DNA from: Hirundichthys speculiger
Taxonomy: Eukaryota > Chordata > Actinopteri > Beloniformes > Exocoetidae
Length of the DNA: 64,000 nucleotides
Assembly: GCA_018398805.1 (NCBI GenBank)
Contig: JAGFBZ010000688.1
Location: forward strand, 186,001 to 250,000
Reading direction: 5' to 3'
The translations under genes and the position numbers were made by a program. Numbering within the stretch: position 1 is the first letter of the stretch; every line of letters starts with the position of its first letter. The notes below the pieces were generated by a model that did not search any database, was not told the DNA's origin, and saw nothing but the letters and a program-made list of their open reading frames with translations. Below are positions 1 to 13,237 of the stretch, piece by piece.

Positions 1-44
1 AGGGGATTACACTCACTTCAGAAGAGGACAAAAGCGGTTTGGTA

Positions 45-61
45 CCCCCCCCCCCCCCCCC
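45..61. repeat. Poly-C run (17 nt)
   Basis: Uninterrupted C run. Length is prone to sequencing error. The 200 bp to its right show no feature I can name. Confidence 0.9.
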
Positions 62-263
62 GACATTTACATCACATCTTTCTGGGAGAAAAAGCATAAA
101 TATGGAAATAAGGCAGTGGGCGCTCGCAAATCAAAAGCTCGTCGGCGGCAGCGACTAACGACTGACAGCGAAGGGCGCCACCGCCACCTTCCATTAGCCG
201 TTTCTGTTTGGTAACGTCTTAAAGTTATTATCACAGAAGCCTCTCACTCTGTTTGGGGCCTCC

Positions 264-1996
<1,733 letters not shown>

Positions 1997-2459
1997 TATA
2001 TATATATATATATATATATATAAGTTAACGCGTTAATGCGTGATTAACGCAAAATAATTTTAACGCAACTAATTTTTTAACGCGCGATTAACACGAGCCT
2101 TAGCCTGGCCGTTGATGTACAATAGTAGAGAGGAGAGTAGGTTTATTGAGCCTCGGGCCCCGCCGTAGTTATAGTCCTGTAGTCCTCCTTAGTCCTGTCA
2201 AAACAGGAAGTCATGCACTGACGTCGACGTCCATGCCGCAGACAGACAGACGTAAACAAACATCCGTGAGCAGTAGTTGGGATTAAATGGATACTTAGAT
2301 ACTATTTTGAATGGTAAGTTCAGCTTCAAAACCTTGCCTGATGGCTAACTCCACAAGATAAATGTTGTTTATGTTTACTGTCGATGTGAATTTAGTTACC
2401 ACCGGAGTCCGACTACTGAAATATCACTTGTCGGCTAATCAGAGCGCTGATGCAGAAAG

Positions 2460-2486
2460 CCCCCCCCCCCCCCCCCCCCCCCCCCC
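2460..2486. repeat. Poly-C run (27 nt)
   Basis: Pure C tract on this strand. It generates glycine-run open frames on the other strand that should be ignored. Confidence 0.95.
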
Positions 2487-2643
2487 GTTTGAAGCAAACC
2501 ACGAAAATATTTTGTATGAAGAACATAAGAGAAAATATTGAGTATATATATATACAATATATAATGGATTTGGCATTGTAACAATAAATAAACATGCATT
2601 TGTTTTGCATAAGGCAAGCATTTGTGTACTCTCATATTAGGCA

Positions 2644-3192
2644 AGGCAACTTTATTTTTAGAGCACAATTCGTACACACGGCAATTCAAAGTGCTTTACA
2701 GATGCATAAAGTCACAAGAAGGCAAATAGAATCATTCCATACAAGTATAAAAATAATCAATAATAAATAAAATTAATTAATAAAAAAATTAATTAATTAA
2801 ATTAAAAATGGAGAGTGCAGATAAAACCCTTCCAGTCATCATCTTCACATCTAAACAGAACTGTTTTCAGTCTGGATCTGAACATTGTCAGAGTTCAGGT
2901 CTGTCTCACATCTTCTGGAAGACTGGTCCAGATTTTAGGAGCATAAAACTGAAATGCAGCTTCACCTTGTTTAGTCCTGATTCTGGACACCAGCAGGAGG
3001 CCACTACCTGAGGTTCTCAGAGTCCAGGTTGGTTCATATGGATCTAACATGTCAGAGATGGACTTTAGGGCCATGAAGAGACTTGAACACAAGTAGAGCT
3101 GTTTTAAAGTCTATTCTCTGAGTGACAGGAAGCCAGAGACCTCAGGACTGGACTAATATGGTCATATTTCCTGGTTCTAGTCAGGACTTGTA
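2644..3192 (-). pseudogene. 5'-truncated L2/CR1-like LINE, reverse-transcriptase C-terminus and 3' UTR
   Basis: On the minus strand, piecewise frames read the conserved post-RT region of fish L2-type LINEs: RKYDHISPVLRSL near 3150, LDPYEPTWTLRTSGSGLL near 3030, and FYAPKIWTSLPEDVR near 2910, followed after a stop codon by TMFRSRLKTVLF. The 3' UTR ends in a motif common to these elements (GTAAAGCACTTTGAA... AATAAAGTTGCCTTGC) at 2644-2700. Stops and frame changes show it is dead. It lies inside the N9 element. Confidence 0.8.
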
Positions 3193-3338
3193 TTAATAAG
3201 AGTAATACAACTTGAAAAAGATCTGTATAAGGTAGATTTAGAACAGAAAAAAATATGCGATTAATTTGCGATTAATCATGATTAACTATTGACCGTCATG
3301 CGATTAATCTGATTAATTATTTTGAGAAATTGACAGCC

Positions 3339-3341
<3 letters not shown>

Positions 3342-3424
<83 letters not shown>

Positions 3425-3425
3425 T
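3342..3425. repeat. (TA)n microsatellite with CA tail
   Basis: TA dinucleotide tract to about 3416, then CACACACA. It abuts the right end of N9. Confidence 0.92.
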
Positions 3426-4984
3426 AACATTCTTCAAAGACTAGCTCCTTAATTTCAAATTATACTCACGCAACACGCTCTTTAAACTCATCGTAATGTT
3501 CCACACTTCCGCCGCGGCTCAAAGGAACAGCAGACACGAGCAGAAAACAAGATTTGATCCAATGCCCCTCAGCCACTTCTGTGAATTCTTAACAAATCTG
3601 AATTCAGGCCAGCCGGCCCCGGGGTAAAAGCCCCCATAAACAGACAAATTTAGTCTTGGCAAACTTGTGCGTCTGTTGGCAGTCTGCACATTTGACTCCT
3701 CACAAGTGCACTATGGAGACGTTAATATTAGGGGTATTTGGAGAATAGATTCCACGCTTGAACGCGGGCCAGAAGCAGTTTATTTTGAATGGACGCCACT
3801 GAAGATGCTCCCTCCTCGTTGTTGGATAAAATGTCCTTCCCCTTCGAAATGAAAATAAAACAATGTTCTGTTCTTGTGCTTATGTCACACAGACCTTCAG
3901 TGCCAATCAATCAGTACGTACCCACTGATCTGATTAACTAATGATCCTTTCAATAAAGCTGCTCCTTCACGACCACCATGGTCAATACAGTTCAATGTGA
4001 TATTGACCGTTACTGTCAGAGGAAGGGTAATGTGAGTCCCTTGATTTCTGATGGCTCGCCCTGCCACTAACACGTCAAAACAACCCACTCTCCACTCCCT
4101 TCTCGTTACCATTATCCTTTATGCGTCGGTCATAAAAGACGGCGAGAACGTGAGCGGCAGAAATGAAAAGACGTGTTATTCTGATTCGCACCAGAGTGGC
4201 ATCTGTGGCGGTAACAGGATTACTCAGGACTGAAGGTTTCAATAACTAATTTTGCACCGCAGGCCTGCCCTCTGCGTGAACTCGAAGCCAAACTGCTATT
4301 CCCTTTAGCATCCACCATTTGGTGCAATATTGCCTCAGTACGCGCAGCGCCAATGAGACGCGCGCAATCTTCTGAGGCCAAGGTCTCAGAGGATTAAACC
4401 ACTTTTTCCTCGTTAGCGGTTTGATGTGTTAATACATGAGTGGCGCAAGGATTCACCGGGGGGCGAGCAGGGTTTTAGCATGTCAAATTCAAGACTTTAA
4501 CCCCTTACCACTACTGTAAAATTTGCCTAAAATGCCTATCCAAGGCAAACCCAAAGTAAATTGAAAGCTGTTCTTGAACCGTTTGTAGCACATGGATGGT
4601 TTTGGTCTCTTTTGAAAGGTAACACTCTGAAGTTTCCCCAACTGTCAGAATCACTGTAAGTGCTACTAGCAGTTAGGGTAAGTCAGGATCTTTTTATTTT
4701 GTTGTTGGTAACCGTGTAAAAGCGTTGTTGCCCTTTTATTCACAAACGAATCGGGTCGTGGTCATGTTAATATTTAGCCTGGCCGGAGTCACAGTTATTT
4801 TCCTCTTCGATACAAAGAATTCATCTGGTTCTGCAGGATCCAACTTTAATTTTCAGGAGGTGGTACCAAGAGAAATCTGACGACCAATCAGAGAGAAGAA
4901 GCATGTGATGCAGGCAGAGCGTCAGCCAGGCTGGTTCATGGTCAATAAAGCAGTTGAACACTGAAACTATAACCGTCATTCACA
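3426..4984. other. No recognisable feature
   Basis: Unique-looking AT-moderate DNA. Open frames here (for example 3667-3852 and 4051-4233) are short, lack any domain I recognise and are likely chance. Confidence 0.5.
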
Positions 4985-5348
4985 GTATTTTCTAGGTGTG
5001 CACGATAACTATCGGGCCAATAACTATCGGGCTGATAACAGGAAATTATGACGTCATTCCGATATCACAACAGTGAATGTTATGTTCAAGTGACGTCGGC
5101 ATAATCAGAAAAACAACTTATCAAACAGGAAAATCAAGAATACCCCCTCATGGCAGAAAACAACTTGTTAAGTCGGTCATAATTTTAGTAGTTGCTGACT
5201 TTAATTGATATTCACAGTAATTCCCCTCATGTTACACAAAAAAAAGAAAAAAAAAAGGAAAAGTCTGATAGAACGACTAGCAAACGAGGGATCGTCCAAA
5301 TTTACGTTACACCTTAAATGCAGCCTGCAGCACAGCACTGATCACAAC

Positions 5349-6052
5349 CAGTGTTTCCGCTAGAAAAAATTGGCACCGGACAATGTGACCGGCAGGTTTT
5401 CAATTTACCGGAAAAATGTTTGAAATTCCGGTCACATAGGCTATATGAATTTATTGAGGTTAAAAATAAATCAAATGCAGTAGTACGACATCAATGCAAG
5501 TCATTTAATAGTATTTTTATTGAAAAACAGACTATTTCAGATAAAATAAGTCCCGTCAATTGACTCACGAGCATAACTTCAAAAAATAAATAAATATTTT
5601 CAGCGGGAGCCACAGCATCATCTGTGGTAGTCTCCACCTCTTCAGATAGCCTTTTAGAGTTCGACTCATCATCGCCCTCGCCATTAGAGCTTTTTCGTTT
5701 TAGAAAATAGCTTTTGAGATTCGCCTGTTTCGCCATGTCAAAGACCTCTCGCGGTGCGCGGTTTGTTAGATTTAATGAAACAAATGCGACAAGTTTCGTT
5801 CCGTGCAGAAAAAAAGTTTCGTTCCACATATAGGCTACATTCATTCATTCACACATACACACACACTACTCATTTGTAAAAGTATATGTTTTTTCATAAA
5901 ATGATGTGGAAATTACCCATTTTATTACAACTGAAATTGTGCTTGGGAGGAGTATTTTCACCGGACATTTTGACTGGAGAGATTATAAAATACCGGACTT
6001 CGGCATATTTTACCGGACAAAGTCTGGCAATTACCAGACAACGGAAACCCTG
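5349..6052 (-). mobile_element. hAT-N6 element nested in N1 copy 1
   Basis: The ends are CAGTGTTTCCGC and GCGGAAACCCTG-type (seen as ACGGAAACCCTG), with a perfect 8-bp duplication ATCACAAC at 5341-5348 and 6053-6060. N1 copies at 11.1 kb and 28.7 kb keep the uninterrupted site (TGATCACAACAAACATGG at 28.7 kb), confirming the insertion. It is 704 bp long and rich in ACCGG motifs near both ends. Confidence 0.92.
5569..5736 (-). pseudogene. Possible N-terminal exon relic of a hAT transposase
   Basis: Inside N6, the minus strand reads MAKQANLKSYFLKRKSSN, then an acidic serine-rich stretch, then an AG-GTGAGT-like donor region at about 5563-5568 (seen as CTCGTGAGT). A short basic start of this form is common in transposases with a TTF-type zinc finger, but no zinc finger or catalytic core remains. 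The longer open frame reaching 5844 starts upstream of this Met. The donor and the family link are inference. Confidence 0.3.
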
Positions 6053-6748
6053 ATCACAACAACCATGGCGGCGTGGAACTTCGTTAAAGTTTCAGAAGAA
6101 GATAGTTTGGTGGTTATTTGTGACGAATCCTCCGAGTGAATTCTACGAGGAGGGAAGCACAAGCTTTAATACGTAAAACCTGATCAGCCACCTACAACAT
6201 AACAATCGCTTCCATGGAGTTTTGAAATCGCGCTGACGCGAGCTAATGCTAACGTGCGCAAGCCAGCAGCAGTCTCCCCTCTCCTCATCTCTCTCATCTA
6301 AAGCTTCCATGAGATAAAAAAAACAAAAAAAATCACTGAACCTCATTTACTTTAATTAAAGGTATTAATTTAAATGGAACCACAAGTCAAAATCCTTTAA
6401 ATGTAGATCCTTCTTCAGTTTTTAATTTTGATGCATGTATTTCCATCAGTTCAAGGAGCCTTTATTTTTTATATCAGTCAGTAATGAACCTTATTTAAGT
6501 TAATGTGAGATATCAAATAGGTTTGTTTGATAGCTTTACAAAAATGTTTGAGAGGCTTGCCAATAGTTTTTAATTGGAAAAAATAAATATCTGTTCATTT
6601 AAAGAGTCCAAACTAATTTCGATGTTGTTCATAGTATTGATGTAATGATCTTAGGTACATGTGTGTGTTATCGGTATCGGCCTTTAGGGGCTGAAAGTTA
6701 TCGGTTATCGGTTTTAAAAAACAGTTATCGTGCATCCCTAGTATTTTC

Positions 6749-7979
6749 ATGACATGTTGCAGCTCTATTCAGCACACGTCTTCCTCGGGTATTTAAGGAT
6801 TTTTCAAGGCCTCATTTGTGTATTTTTTTTAGACTTTTTTTGAGACCCCACAATCACACAGATTAAAACTTTAACTTTAAATTAAACAAATGAGGACAAC
6901 ACGCTGTTCAAAACTAGCGCCGTCACATCAGTGCCCCAGCCAGCCTGACAGGAAATCTAACTAGAAAAAGAATCGCAGACAGACGAGAGGCTGTCCGTCT
7001 CAGGCAACGTTTTACACACTTAATCGTGAAATCAAGGGAGGAAAGACACGAAAGGCTCAGGATTCGACATTTCTGACGGAGTCTGTGTCTGGCGGCGGCG
7101 GCGTCCTCGGCAGTCCAGCTCTTCCTAACCAGCAGCTCTGCCCGTCTGAGATAAGAAACTGGAGCCAACGGCGTACAGCACACACCTCCAAAACTACCCC
7201 CCCGCCTGCCACAGACGCTGATAAAAGAAAAAAAAACTGAAAATCTAGAACTTAACTTTTGGGCGGGTTTATGTGCTCGTCTCCAGTAGCAGAAAATTTT
7301 ACTAAAAAGATCTTTAAATTTACAAACACAGCAAAATGCATGAAAGATCAAAGCATACGGTACATTTTATTGTGCTGGGAGCACATTAAGGGCGAAAAAA
7401 AAAAACACTTTTAGTTCCCTTTTACTTCATTTTGAAGAAGCTGAATAGGGGAAGTTGTGAGGTGGAGTCTGATGACTGCTGGACGAGTTAAACTGAGACG
7501 AACGGAGAACTGACAGACGTCCGCTGAGGAGGAAATGTCAGCAGCGTGGACCGACCTCTGTGGCTTCTGATGCAAATAAAACAGAAACAAACAATACCAA
7601 ATGAATGCGGTTATGATTTTAATCAAAAAAGCACAGAGGATAAACAGGAAGTTGCACAGTGACTGTTCTAATTACTAATTTTTTACAAAAAGTTTCAGTT
7701 TATATTTATATCGCTGTACATTTATTGGTTTCGTATCATAACTATTGTTAATCTGATAGTCTGAAGTCATTGTACTTATCTCATAGTTTAGTTTGTATTT
7801 ATTTATTAAAATTCACTTATTTATTCTACAGTGAACATATTGTGTCCAATTTGTCTGACTTTAATATTTCAGTATTTTTTTTTTAATTTTATTGATAGAT
7901 TTATTTTTATATATCTTTTAATTGTTTGTTGTTCAATATTCTAAATATTTCAAATTGTTAGTATTATTTTAAACTAATA
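6749..7979. other. No recognisable feature; AT-rich toward the right
   Basis: A 142-codon minus-strand frame at 6923-7351 has no domain I recognise and is cysteine/serine-rich in the way of chance frames. No repeat ends or RNA genes seen. Confidence 0.5.
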
Positions 7980-7987
7980 GTAGCCTC

Positions 7988-8715
7988 TAGGGGTGTAACG
8001 GTACACAAAACTCTCGGTTCGGTACGTACCTCGGTTTTGAGGTGACGGTTCGGTTCATTTTCGGTACAGTAAGAAACATAAATGCAAAATATAAATGTGC
8101 TAGTTGTTTATAACACACTTTTGTGCTTTTTAACAATAGGAACATTAGCCTATACAAAGCTAGAATTCTGCTCAAAAATATAAATACAATATTCTAAAAT
8201 GTAGATATTTTGAAAAAAAAAAAAATAATAAAAATAGTAATTGTGTGCACGCGCGTCGCCTCGCCTGTGTATGTGGTGACACGCGCCCAGTCCACACACA
8301 GAAACTCACGCTGGCTGTGCACTGACTGTGCACCCGGCAGAGAGGGAGAGAGAGAGAGAGAAGCACGGCTCGCGAGGCAGACAGCAGCCAAGTGATGGCT
8401 TCAAACCTAGCAGTTTGAGTGCGCGTGAGTCTCAAAATCACCAGAAAAAGTAGCTAGATTTGTCGCTAGTCGCTTTTTACAAATTAAGTCGCTAGGGGGG
8501 TCTGGAAAGTCGCTAGATATAGCGACAAAGTCGCTAAGTTGGCAACACTGGGTGTGCACACAACTGTGCAAGTGCGGCTGCAGCGCTCTGCTCCACAATG
8601 TGCGGTCCTCTACTTAATATGTCCGTGTGGAAACTCGTTCGGTACGCCCCCGTCCCGAACCGACCTACCTGTACCGAGACGGTTCAATACAAATACATGT
8701 ACCGTTACACCCCTA
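7988..8715 (+). mobile_element. hAT-N5 non-autonomous element
   Basis: The ends are TAGGGGTGTAACGGTACA and TGTACCGTTACACCCCTA, an 18-bp perfect inverted repeat. The 8-bp duplication GTAGCCTC is perfect (7980-7987 and 8716-8723). Subterminal CGGTTCGGTAC-type motifs occur at both ends. A GA-rich microsatellite lies at 8341-8361. Confidence 0.95.
8440..8550. mobile_element. Fragment of another MITE (GTCGCTAG-rich end) inside N5
   Basis: Repeated GTCGCTAG/TAGCGAC words ending in AGTTGGCAACACTG, which reads as CAGTGTTGCCAACT on the other strand, a hAT-like terminus. Only one end is visible, so it is a fragment or an internal capture. Confidence 0.45.
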
Positions 8716-8732
8716 GTAGCCTCCTTTTTAAA

Positions 8733-8774
8733 TATTACATTATTATTATTATTATTATCAATATTATTATCATA
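8733..8774. repeat. (ATT)n microsatellite
   Basis: Imperfect ATT trinucleotide repeat. Confidence 0.9.
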
Positions 8775-8778
8775 ATAC

Positions 8779-9381
8779 AGTGATCCCTTAGCAATTTGCG
8801 CTTTAAGCTCGGCGGTTTTAGTTATTTGTGGATTTTTCAGAAATATATAATAAAAAAATCAAGAAAAAAATTGCGGAAACATCACAGGATGTTGTGCGCG
8901 TTCTCTCACAGCGAAGAAATGCTGTGAGCCAGCCTGGCCCCTTTAAGAAGGTGGCCTTATGTGTATTGATGTGGCCTTATGGGTAATGTAGTGTGTGTGT
9001 CAACAGGAGCCCAACAATACAACCTGTGTGATGTTACAAGTTCCTGCAGTGCCAGAATAAAGTGCTCGTTTCATGCAGAGAAAACCAGACTGTTTCTTTT
9101 GTTGTTGTTAGCGTGTTAGCTGCTAATTACGAGCCAAAAATAGCACAATACCAGCAGTTTCTTTACTACTTTCAGAGACCAGAGGCTGTGAAGGTAACAG
9201 AAAGACCACAGTTGAGCCTTTGTCTTGTTTCGCTGCAGTGACTCGCTACTTTTTTGTGGTTTTTAAACATATTTTAAACACATTATTGAGGCTCGGGGGG
9301 GCTTCCGGCTCCAGTTCACAGATTTTGATTTTCGAGGGTGGGGGGGCTCTGGTCCCCATTAACGGCGAAAAATAAGGGATC
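8779..9381. mobile_element. Decayed pogo/mariner-like MITE (tentative)
   Basis: The left end is TACAGTGATCCCTTA; the right end on the opposite strand reads TTGATCCCTTATTTTTCGCC. CAGTGATCCCT-type termini after TA are seen in pogo/mariner-like elements. The right terminus has lost its CTGTA, so the boundary is uncertain. Confidence 0.45.
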
Positions 9382-10438
9382 AAATGGTGCAAATGGTAAC
9401 CTTGATCATGTAATTTTCTTTATTTTATTTCATTGTTTGATTTTTCTTTATTTTCTACTATCTCACTAATACTTGTACTCCATAAAAGTGTGATAACAGA
9501 TACAAACACCAATTTATTATTGTTATTTTATCAGAAAGAAAATTATAATATTCTTGAATTGTGATCATTTAATTTACTGTTAGTTTTTTATCTATATATT
9601 GTGCCATCTCATTACTACTTGTAGTGTTAATTATCCAGACTGTTTCTCCCTCCGAATGTTTTCCTGTATATGATCTTAATGCACCTCAGACACCTGCAGC
9701 TGCTCGGTCCCTGGACTTGAGCACAGATTTGTTCCTGAATTAAAAACCGAGGGGTGAACTTGATTCTTGTGCAGTTATGAGCAGGAGCCGTCATTTATAA
9801 CCTGCCTGGAAAGAAACAGTGACAGCTTAAAAATTAGACGTCACCCAACCCTGATGGAAAAAAAGCCTGATGAATGGACTTTTTCACAGAAGAATTCGAT
9901 CTTTTACGAGCCGTTCCCTTTGTTTACCCACAATCCCCATCACCACGGCTGGAGCTCCGACTCCGTTCTCCGTCATAAATTCGGGGCAGCTGACGGCAGG
10001 AAACCCATTCCTGAAATCACGTCGCGAGGCAGAGAAGGAATGAAAGATGAAAAACTGAATGTTTTCATCTTAATAACACAGTCATCAAGGCAGCCCACCT
10101 GAACCCCACCCAGAAGGACTGTGGTCGGTTCTCTGGAACCTTCTCCGTTCTGTCCGTCAAACAGGCAGAGCCTCAACCTTTAAAGGTGGAAACCACCCGT
10201 CACATTACGAGGCCAAGCTCCACCCCTGAACTCTTCCGGGACAGCCCAAAACCGGTCCTGGTGCAGCTCACGCCGCGACAAGGCCGTACGATCTGGAAAT
10301 TGAGAACGACTGTGCTCTGTTAAATCTTTACTTTCAGCCAAAGGCACGAGCCGAAGCGACAGCTAGCCTATTCACATCTTAGACCATCGATCAGTAGGCC
10401 ATACCCCGAACCACGCTAGAAATTTGCACCTTTCAATC
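9382..10438. other. No recognisable feature
   Basis: AT-rich to about 9620, then mixed sequence. A 111-codon plus-strand frame (9767-10102) has no recognised domain. Confidence 0.5.
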
Positions 10439-10446
10439 ATTTTGTC

Positions 10447-11538
10447 TAGGGATGCACGATAACTATACGATACGATAACCGATAACTTTCAGCTCCTAAA
10501 GGCCGATACCGATAACACACACATATACCTAAGATCATTACATCAATACTATGAACAACATTGAAACAGTTTGGACTCTTTAAATGAACAGATATTTATT
10601 TTTTCCATTGAAAAACTATTGACAAGCCTCTCAAAGATTTTCGTAAAGCTATCAAACAAACCTATTTGATATCTCACATCAACTTAAATAAGGTTCATTA
10701 CTGACTGATATAAAAAAATAAAGGCTCCTTGAACTGATGGAAATACATGCATCAGAATTACAAACTGAAAAAGAATAACATTTAAAGGATTTTGACTTGT
10801 GGTTCCATTTAAATTAATACCTTTAATTAAAGTAAATGAGGTTTAGTGATTTTTTTGTTTTTTTATCTCATGGAAGCTTTAGATGAGAGAGATGAGGGAG
10901 AGGAGAGGGGAGACTGCTGCTGGCTCGCGCACATTAGCATTAGCTCGCGTTAGCGCGATTTCAAAACTCCATGGAAGCGATTGTTATGTTGTCGGTGGCT
11001 GATCAGGTTTTACGTATTAAAGCTTGTGCTTCCCTCCTCGTAGAATTCACTCAGAGGATTCGTCACAAAATAACCACCAAACTATCTTCTTCTGAAACTT
11101 TAACGAAGTTCCACGCCGCCATGTTTGTTGTGATCAGCACTGTGCTGCAGGCTGCAATCAAGGTGTAACGTAAATTCCGACGTTTCCTCGTTTGCTAGTC
11201 GTTCTTTCAGCCTTTTCTATTTTTTTTTCTTTTTTTGTGTAACATGAGGGGAAATACTGCGAATATCGATTCAAGTTAGCAACTACCAAAATTATAAACG
11301 ACTTAAGTTGTTTTCTGGCATGAGGGGGTATTCTTGATTTTCCCGATTGAGAAATCGTTTTTCTGATTATGCCGACGTTACTTGAACATAACATTCACTG
11401 CCCGTCATTTAAGACTCAGAGGTAGCGAGGCACTGCCGTGTTGACAAAAAATATATATGTTATCGGGGCTATTCGTCGTGATATCGGAATGACGTCATAA
11501 TTTCCTGTTATTGGCCCGATAGTTATTGTGCACCCCTA
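10447..11538 (-). mobile_element. hAT-N1 copy 2, full length
   Basis: The ends are TAGGGATGCACGATAACT and a degraded GTGCACCCCTA, with a perfect 8-bp duplication ATTTTGTC (10439-10446 and 11539-11546). At 1,092 bp it is one of two uninterrupted full-length copies and defines the family length. It lies in reverse orientation to copy 1; the ATGGCGGCGTGG relic is on the minus strand near 11122. Confidence 0.94.
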
Positions 11539-11666
11539 ATTTTGTCCAATGAGCTGCGTAAAACTCCACCACCAATATAGCTGTCATGGATGTGAAATCC
11601 ATCTGGGGAGACCAAGCCGTCGTAGATGCGCTCAACTCTGCTGCAAAGTCTTGGAGGTCAGTGGAG

Positions 11667-11683
11667 ACCGCCCCCTGGTGGTC
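11667..11683 (-). promoter_or_regulatory. CTCF-like motif (candidate)
   Basis: The minus strand reads GACCACCAGGGGGCGGT, close to the vertebrate CTCF core (CCACNAGGGGGCGC type). Such words also occur by chance and in repeats, so occupancy is unknown. Confidence 0.35.
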
Positions 11684-12201
11684 GGCCAAAGAACTGCAGC
11701 TTCCTTCACTTCCTGTGAACTGATTTTTTTTTTTTTTTTTTAAAACAAAACAGAGCGACGCAGCTCATAATAATGTCAACGTCTCCTTCCCATTTTACCC
11801 GACAAGAATTACTCCTCAAGCCGTGCAAACACCCCCCTTCCCCCCATCTATTTTTGTACTGTAATGCATCCCTGATGCAGATCAAAGCCAGCATTTATTC
11901 CTGAACAATGCTGACTGTTGGCGCTCCTGCGAGGGGCCCGATGTAACAGAGAGTCACTGAAGCAGACGAGAGTCGGAGCGCAGCAGGGCCGGGACCACAA
12001 ACTGGGGCGAGCACATGTCGTACGACTCAGCATAAGGCTGAGAAAGAGAGAGAGAGAGAGAGAGAAAAAAAATGGAGGAGAAAAGAAAAATCAACAAGGC
12101 ACGGACAACCGCAGGATTACAGGTCGCTCCACCCACTTGGTAAGCAACGAAACCACAGTCTGGTCCTGGGACTTCTGTCAGCGCCTCCACTTCTGGGTCA
12201 C

Positions 12202-12238
12202 GTCAAACACAAGCGCAGCTCGTGCGCTTGTGTTTGAC
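12202..12238. repeat. Perfect 16-bp inverted repeat with 5-nt loop
   Basis: Left arm GTCAAACACAAGCGCA (12202-12217), loop GCTCG, right arm an exact reverse complement (12223-12238). It is not part of any element whose ends I can see. Confidence 0.95.
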
Positions 12239-12469
12239 ATTGACATTAGGTGTTGAGTCTGCAAATGAAATAGCGTTTTTTTTTTTTTTTTTTTTAGTTT
12301 TGGTTATCTGTTGGAAGCTCGGGGAAATTGAAAAATCCCTTTTCATTATTCTGCTCCTCAAGGAGAATACAGGGATCGCAGCTCGTCCGCGGTCAAAACC
12401 GTCCATTCGGGTGCAAACGGGTGATGGGAGTTAGCAGGCGTTTTCTCACCCGCGGGAGGACTTGAGATG

Positions 12470-13231
12470 TATGGAGCCCCATTTGGGTCATAATTCAATG
12501 AATAAATGAGTCTATTATTATGAAATACAGGCATTTATTATTATGAAATATTTCCCATTTTTATGAAATGCATGTTTATTATTATGAAATATTTCCCATT
12601 ATTATGATAATGGTTTTGTTTTTCATAAGAATGAGCTTTTACATAATAATGGCTTTGTTTTTCATAAGAATGATTTGTATGTCAATTACAGCAGAGCGGA
12701 CGGAGCCATTTATGTGATTGGCTGCTCTTTCAATCAGGCATAAGCAACAGAACAGTCAATCATCAAATCGGGTCAAAATAGTATCACCTGATAAATTAAC
12801 ATTTTTAATATTTTCTGCTAACCTGGTCAAGGTTTCCCGTAGCTCAGTCCAAGCTGCCATAGCTACAATCGGACTAGGAGCGCACCTTGATGACGCCACG
12901 GCCCGCTGCTAACGGGACCTCACGGCCAAAACTAGTTGATGTCAGAGCGTAGAATGGAGAAGGATCAGCCAATGAGCGTGCAGGTCAACCACTGGTCCCG
13001 CCCAGTGGCAAAATGTCATTATTATGTAAAAGCTCATTCTTATGAAAAAGGAATTATGTAAAAACTTATTCTTAGATTAATAATAAAAATGTATTTCATA
13101 ATAATTAAATTTTTTTCATAATAATTGGGAAATATTTCATAATAATACACATATATTTCATAATAATGAGAAATATTTCATAATAATAGACTCATTTATT
13201 CATTGAATTATGACCCAAACGAGGCTCCATA
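12470..13231. mobile_element. MITE P copy 1: long inverted repeats built of TTATTATGAAATA words
   Basis: The ends are TATGGAGCCCCATTTGGGTC and its near-complement. The first ~60 bp of each end match closely in inverted orientation, and further in both arms carry repeated TTATTATGAAATA and CATAAGAATGAGCTTTTA words. The central core (about 12830-12930) is shared with the second copy at 34 kb. Possible 6-bp duplication GAGATG/AAGATG with one mismatch. No coding capacity. Confidence 0.85.
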
Positions 13232-13237
13232 AAGATG

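Larger units (their letters stand above)
2023..3341. mobile_element. hAT-like non-autonomous element N9, interrupted by a LINE end
   Basis: The left side is rich in TTAACGCGTTAA and GCGATTAAC motifs (2023-2095). The right side mirrors them (GATTAATCATGATTAAC, 3270-3300) and ends GACAGCCCTA at 3341, a terminus typical of fish hAT elements (TAGGGCTGTC on the other strand). The matching left terminus has been eroded by the TA microsatellite, so no target duplication can be read. The interior holds a 27-nt C run (2460-2486) and a minus-strand LINE 3' end. Confidence 0.6.
4993..6740 (+). mobile_element. hAT-N1 copy 1 (with nested N6 element)
   Basis: The ends are TAGGTGTGCACGATAAC and GTTATCGTGCATCCCTA, an imperfect inverted repeat. 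They are flanked by a perfect 8-bp duplication, GTATTTTC (4985-4992 and 6741-6748), the hAT signature. Without the nested insertion the element is about 1.04 kb. Near 6065 it contains ATGGCGGCGTGG, the start of a 24-codon open frame that recurs, decayed, in other N1 copies and may be a relic of the parent transposon's first exon. Confidence 0.93.
11547..12469. other. Unassigned sequence with short simple repeats
   Basis: Contains a T run (11723-11740), a GA repeat (12046-12065), a second T run near 12277-12295, a perfect hairpin at 12202-12238 and a CTCF-like word at 11667-11683. No gene recognised. Confidence 0.5.

Noticed and set aside
2413..2689. Glycine-run frames on the minus strand
   Set aside because: Produced by the 27-nt C tract.
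6923..7351. 142-codon minus frame as a gene
   Set aside because: No known motif; Ser/Cys/Arg mixture without secondary-structure logic.
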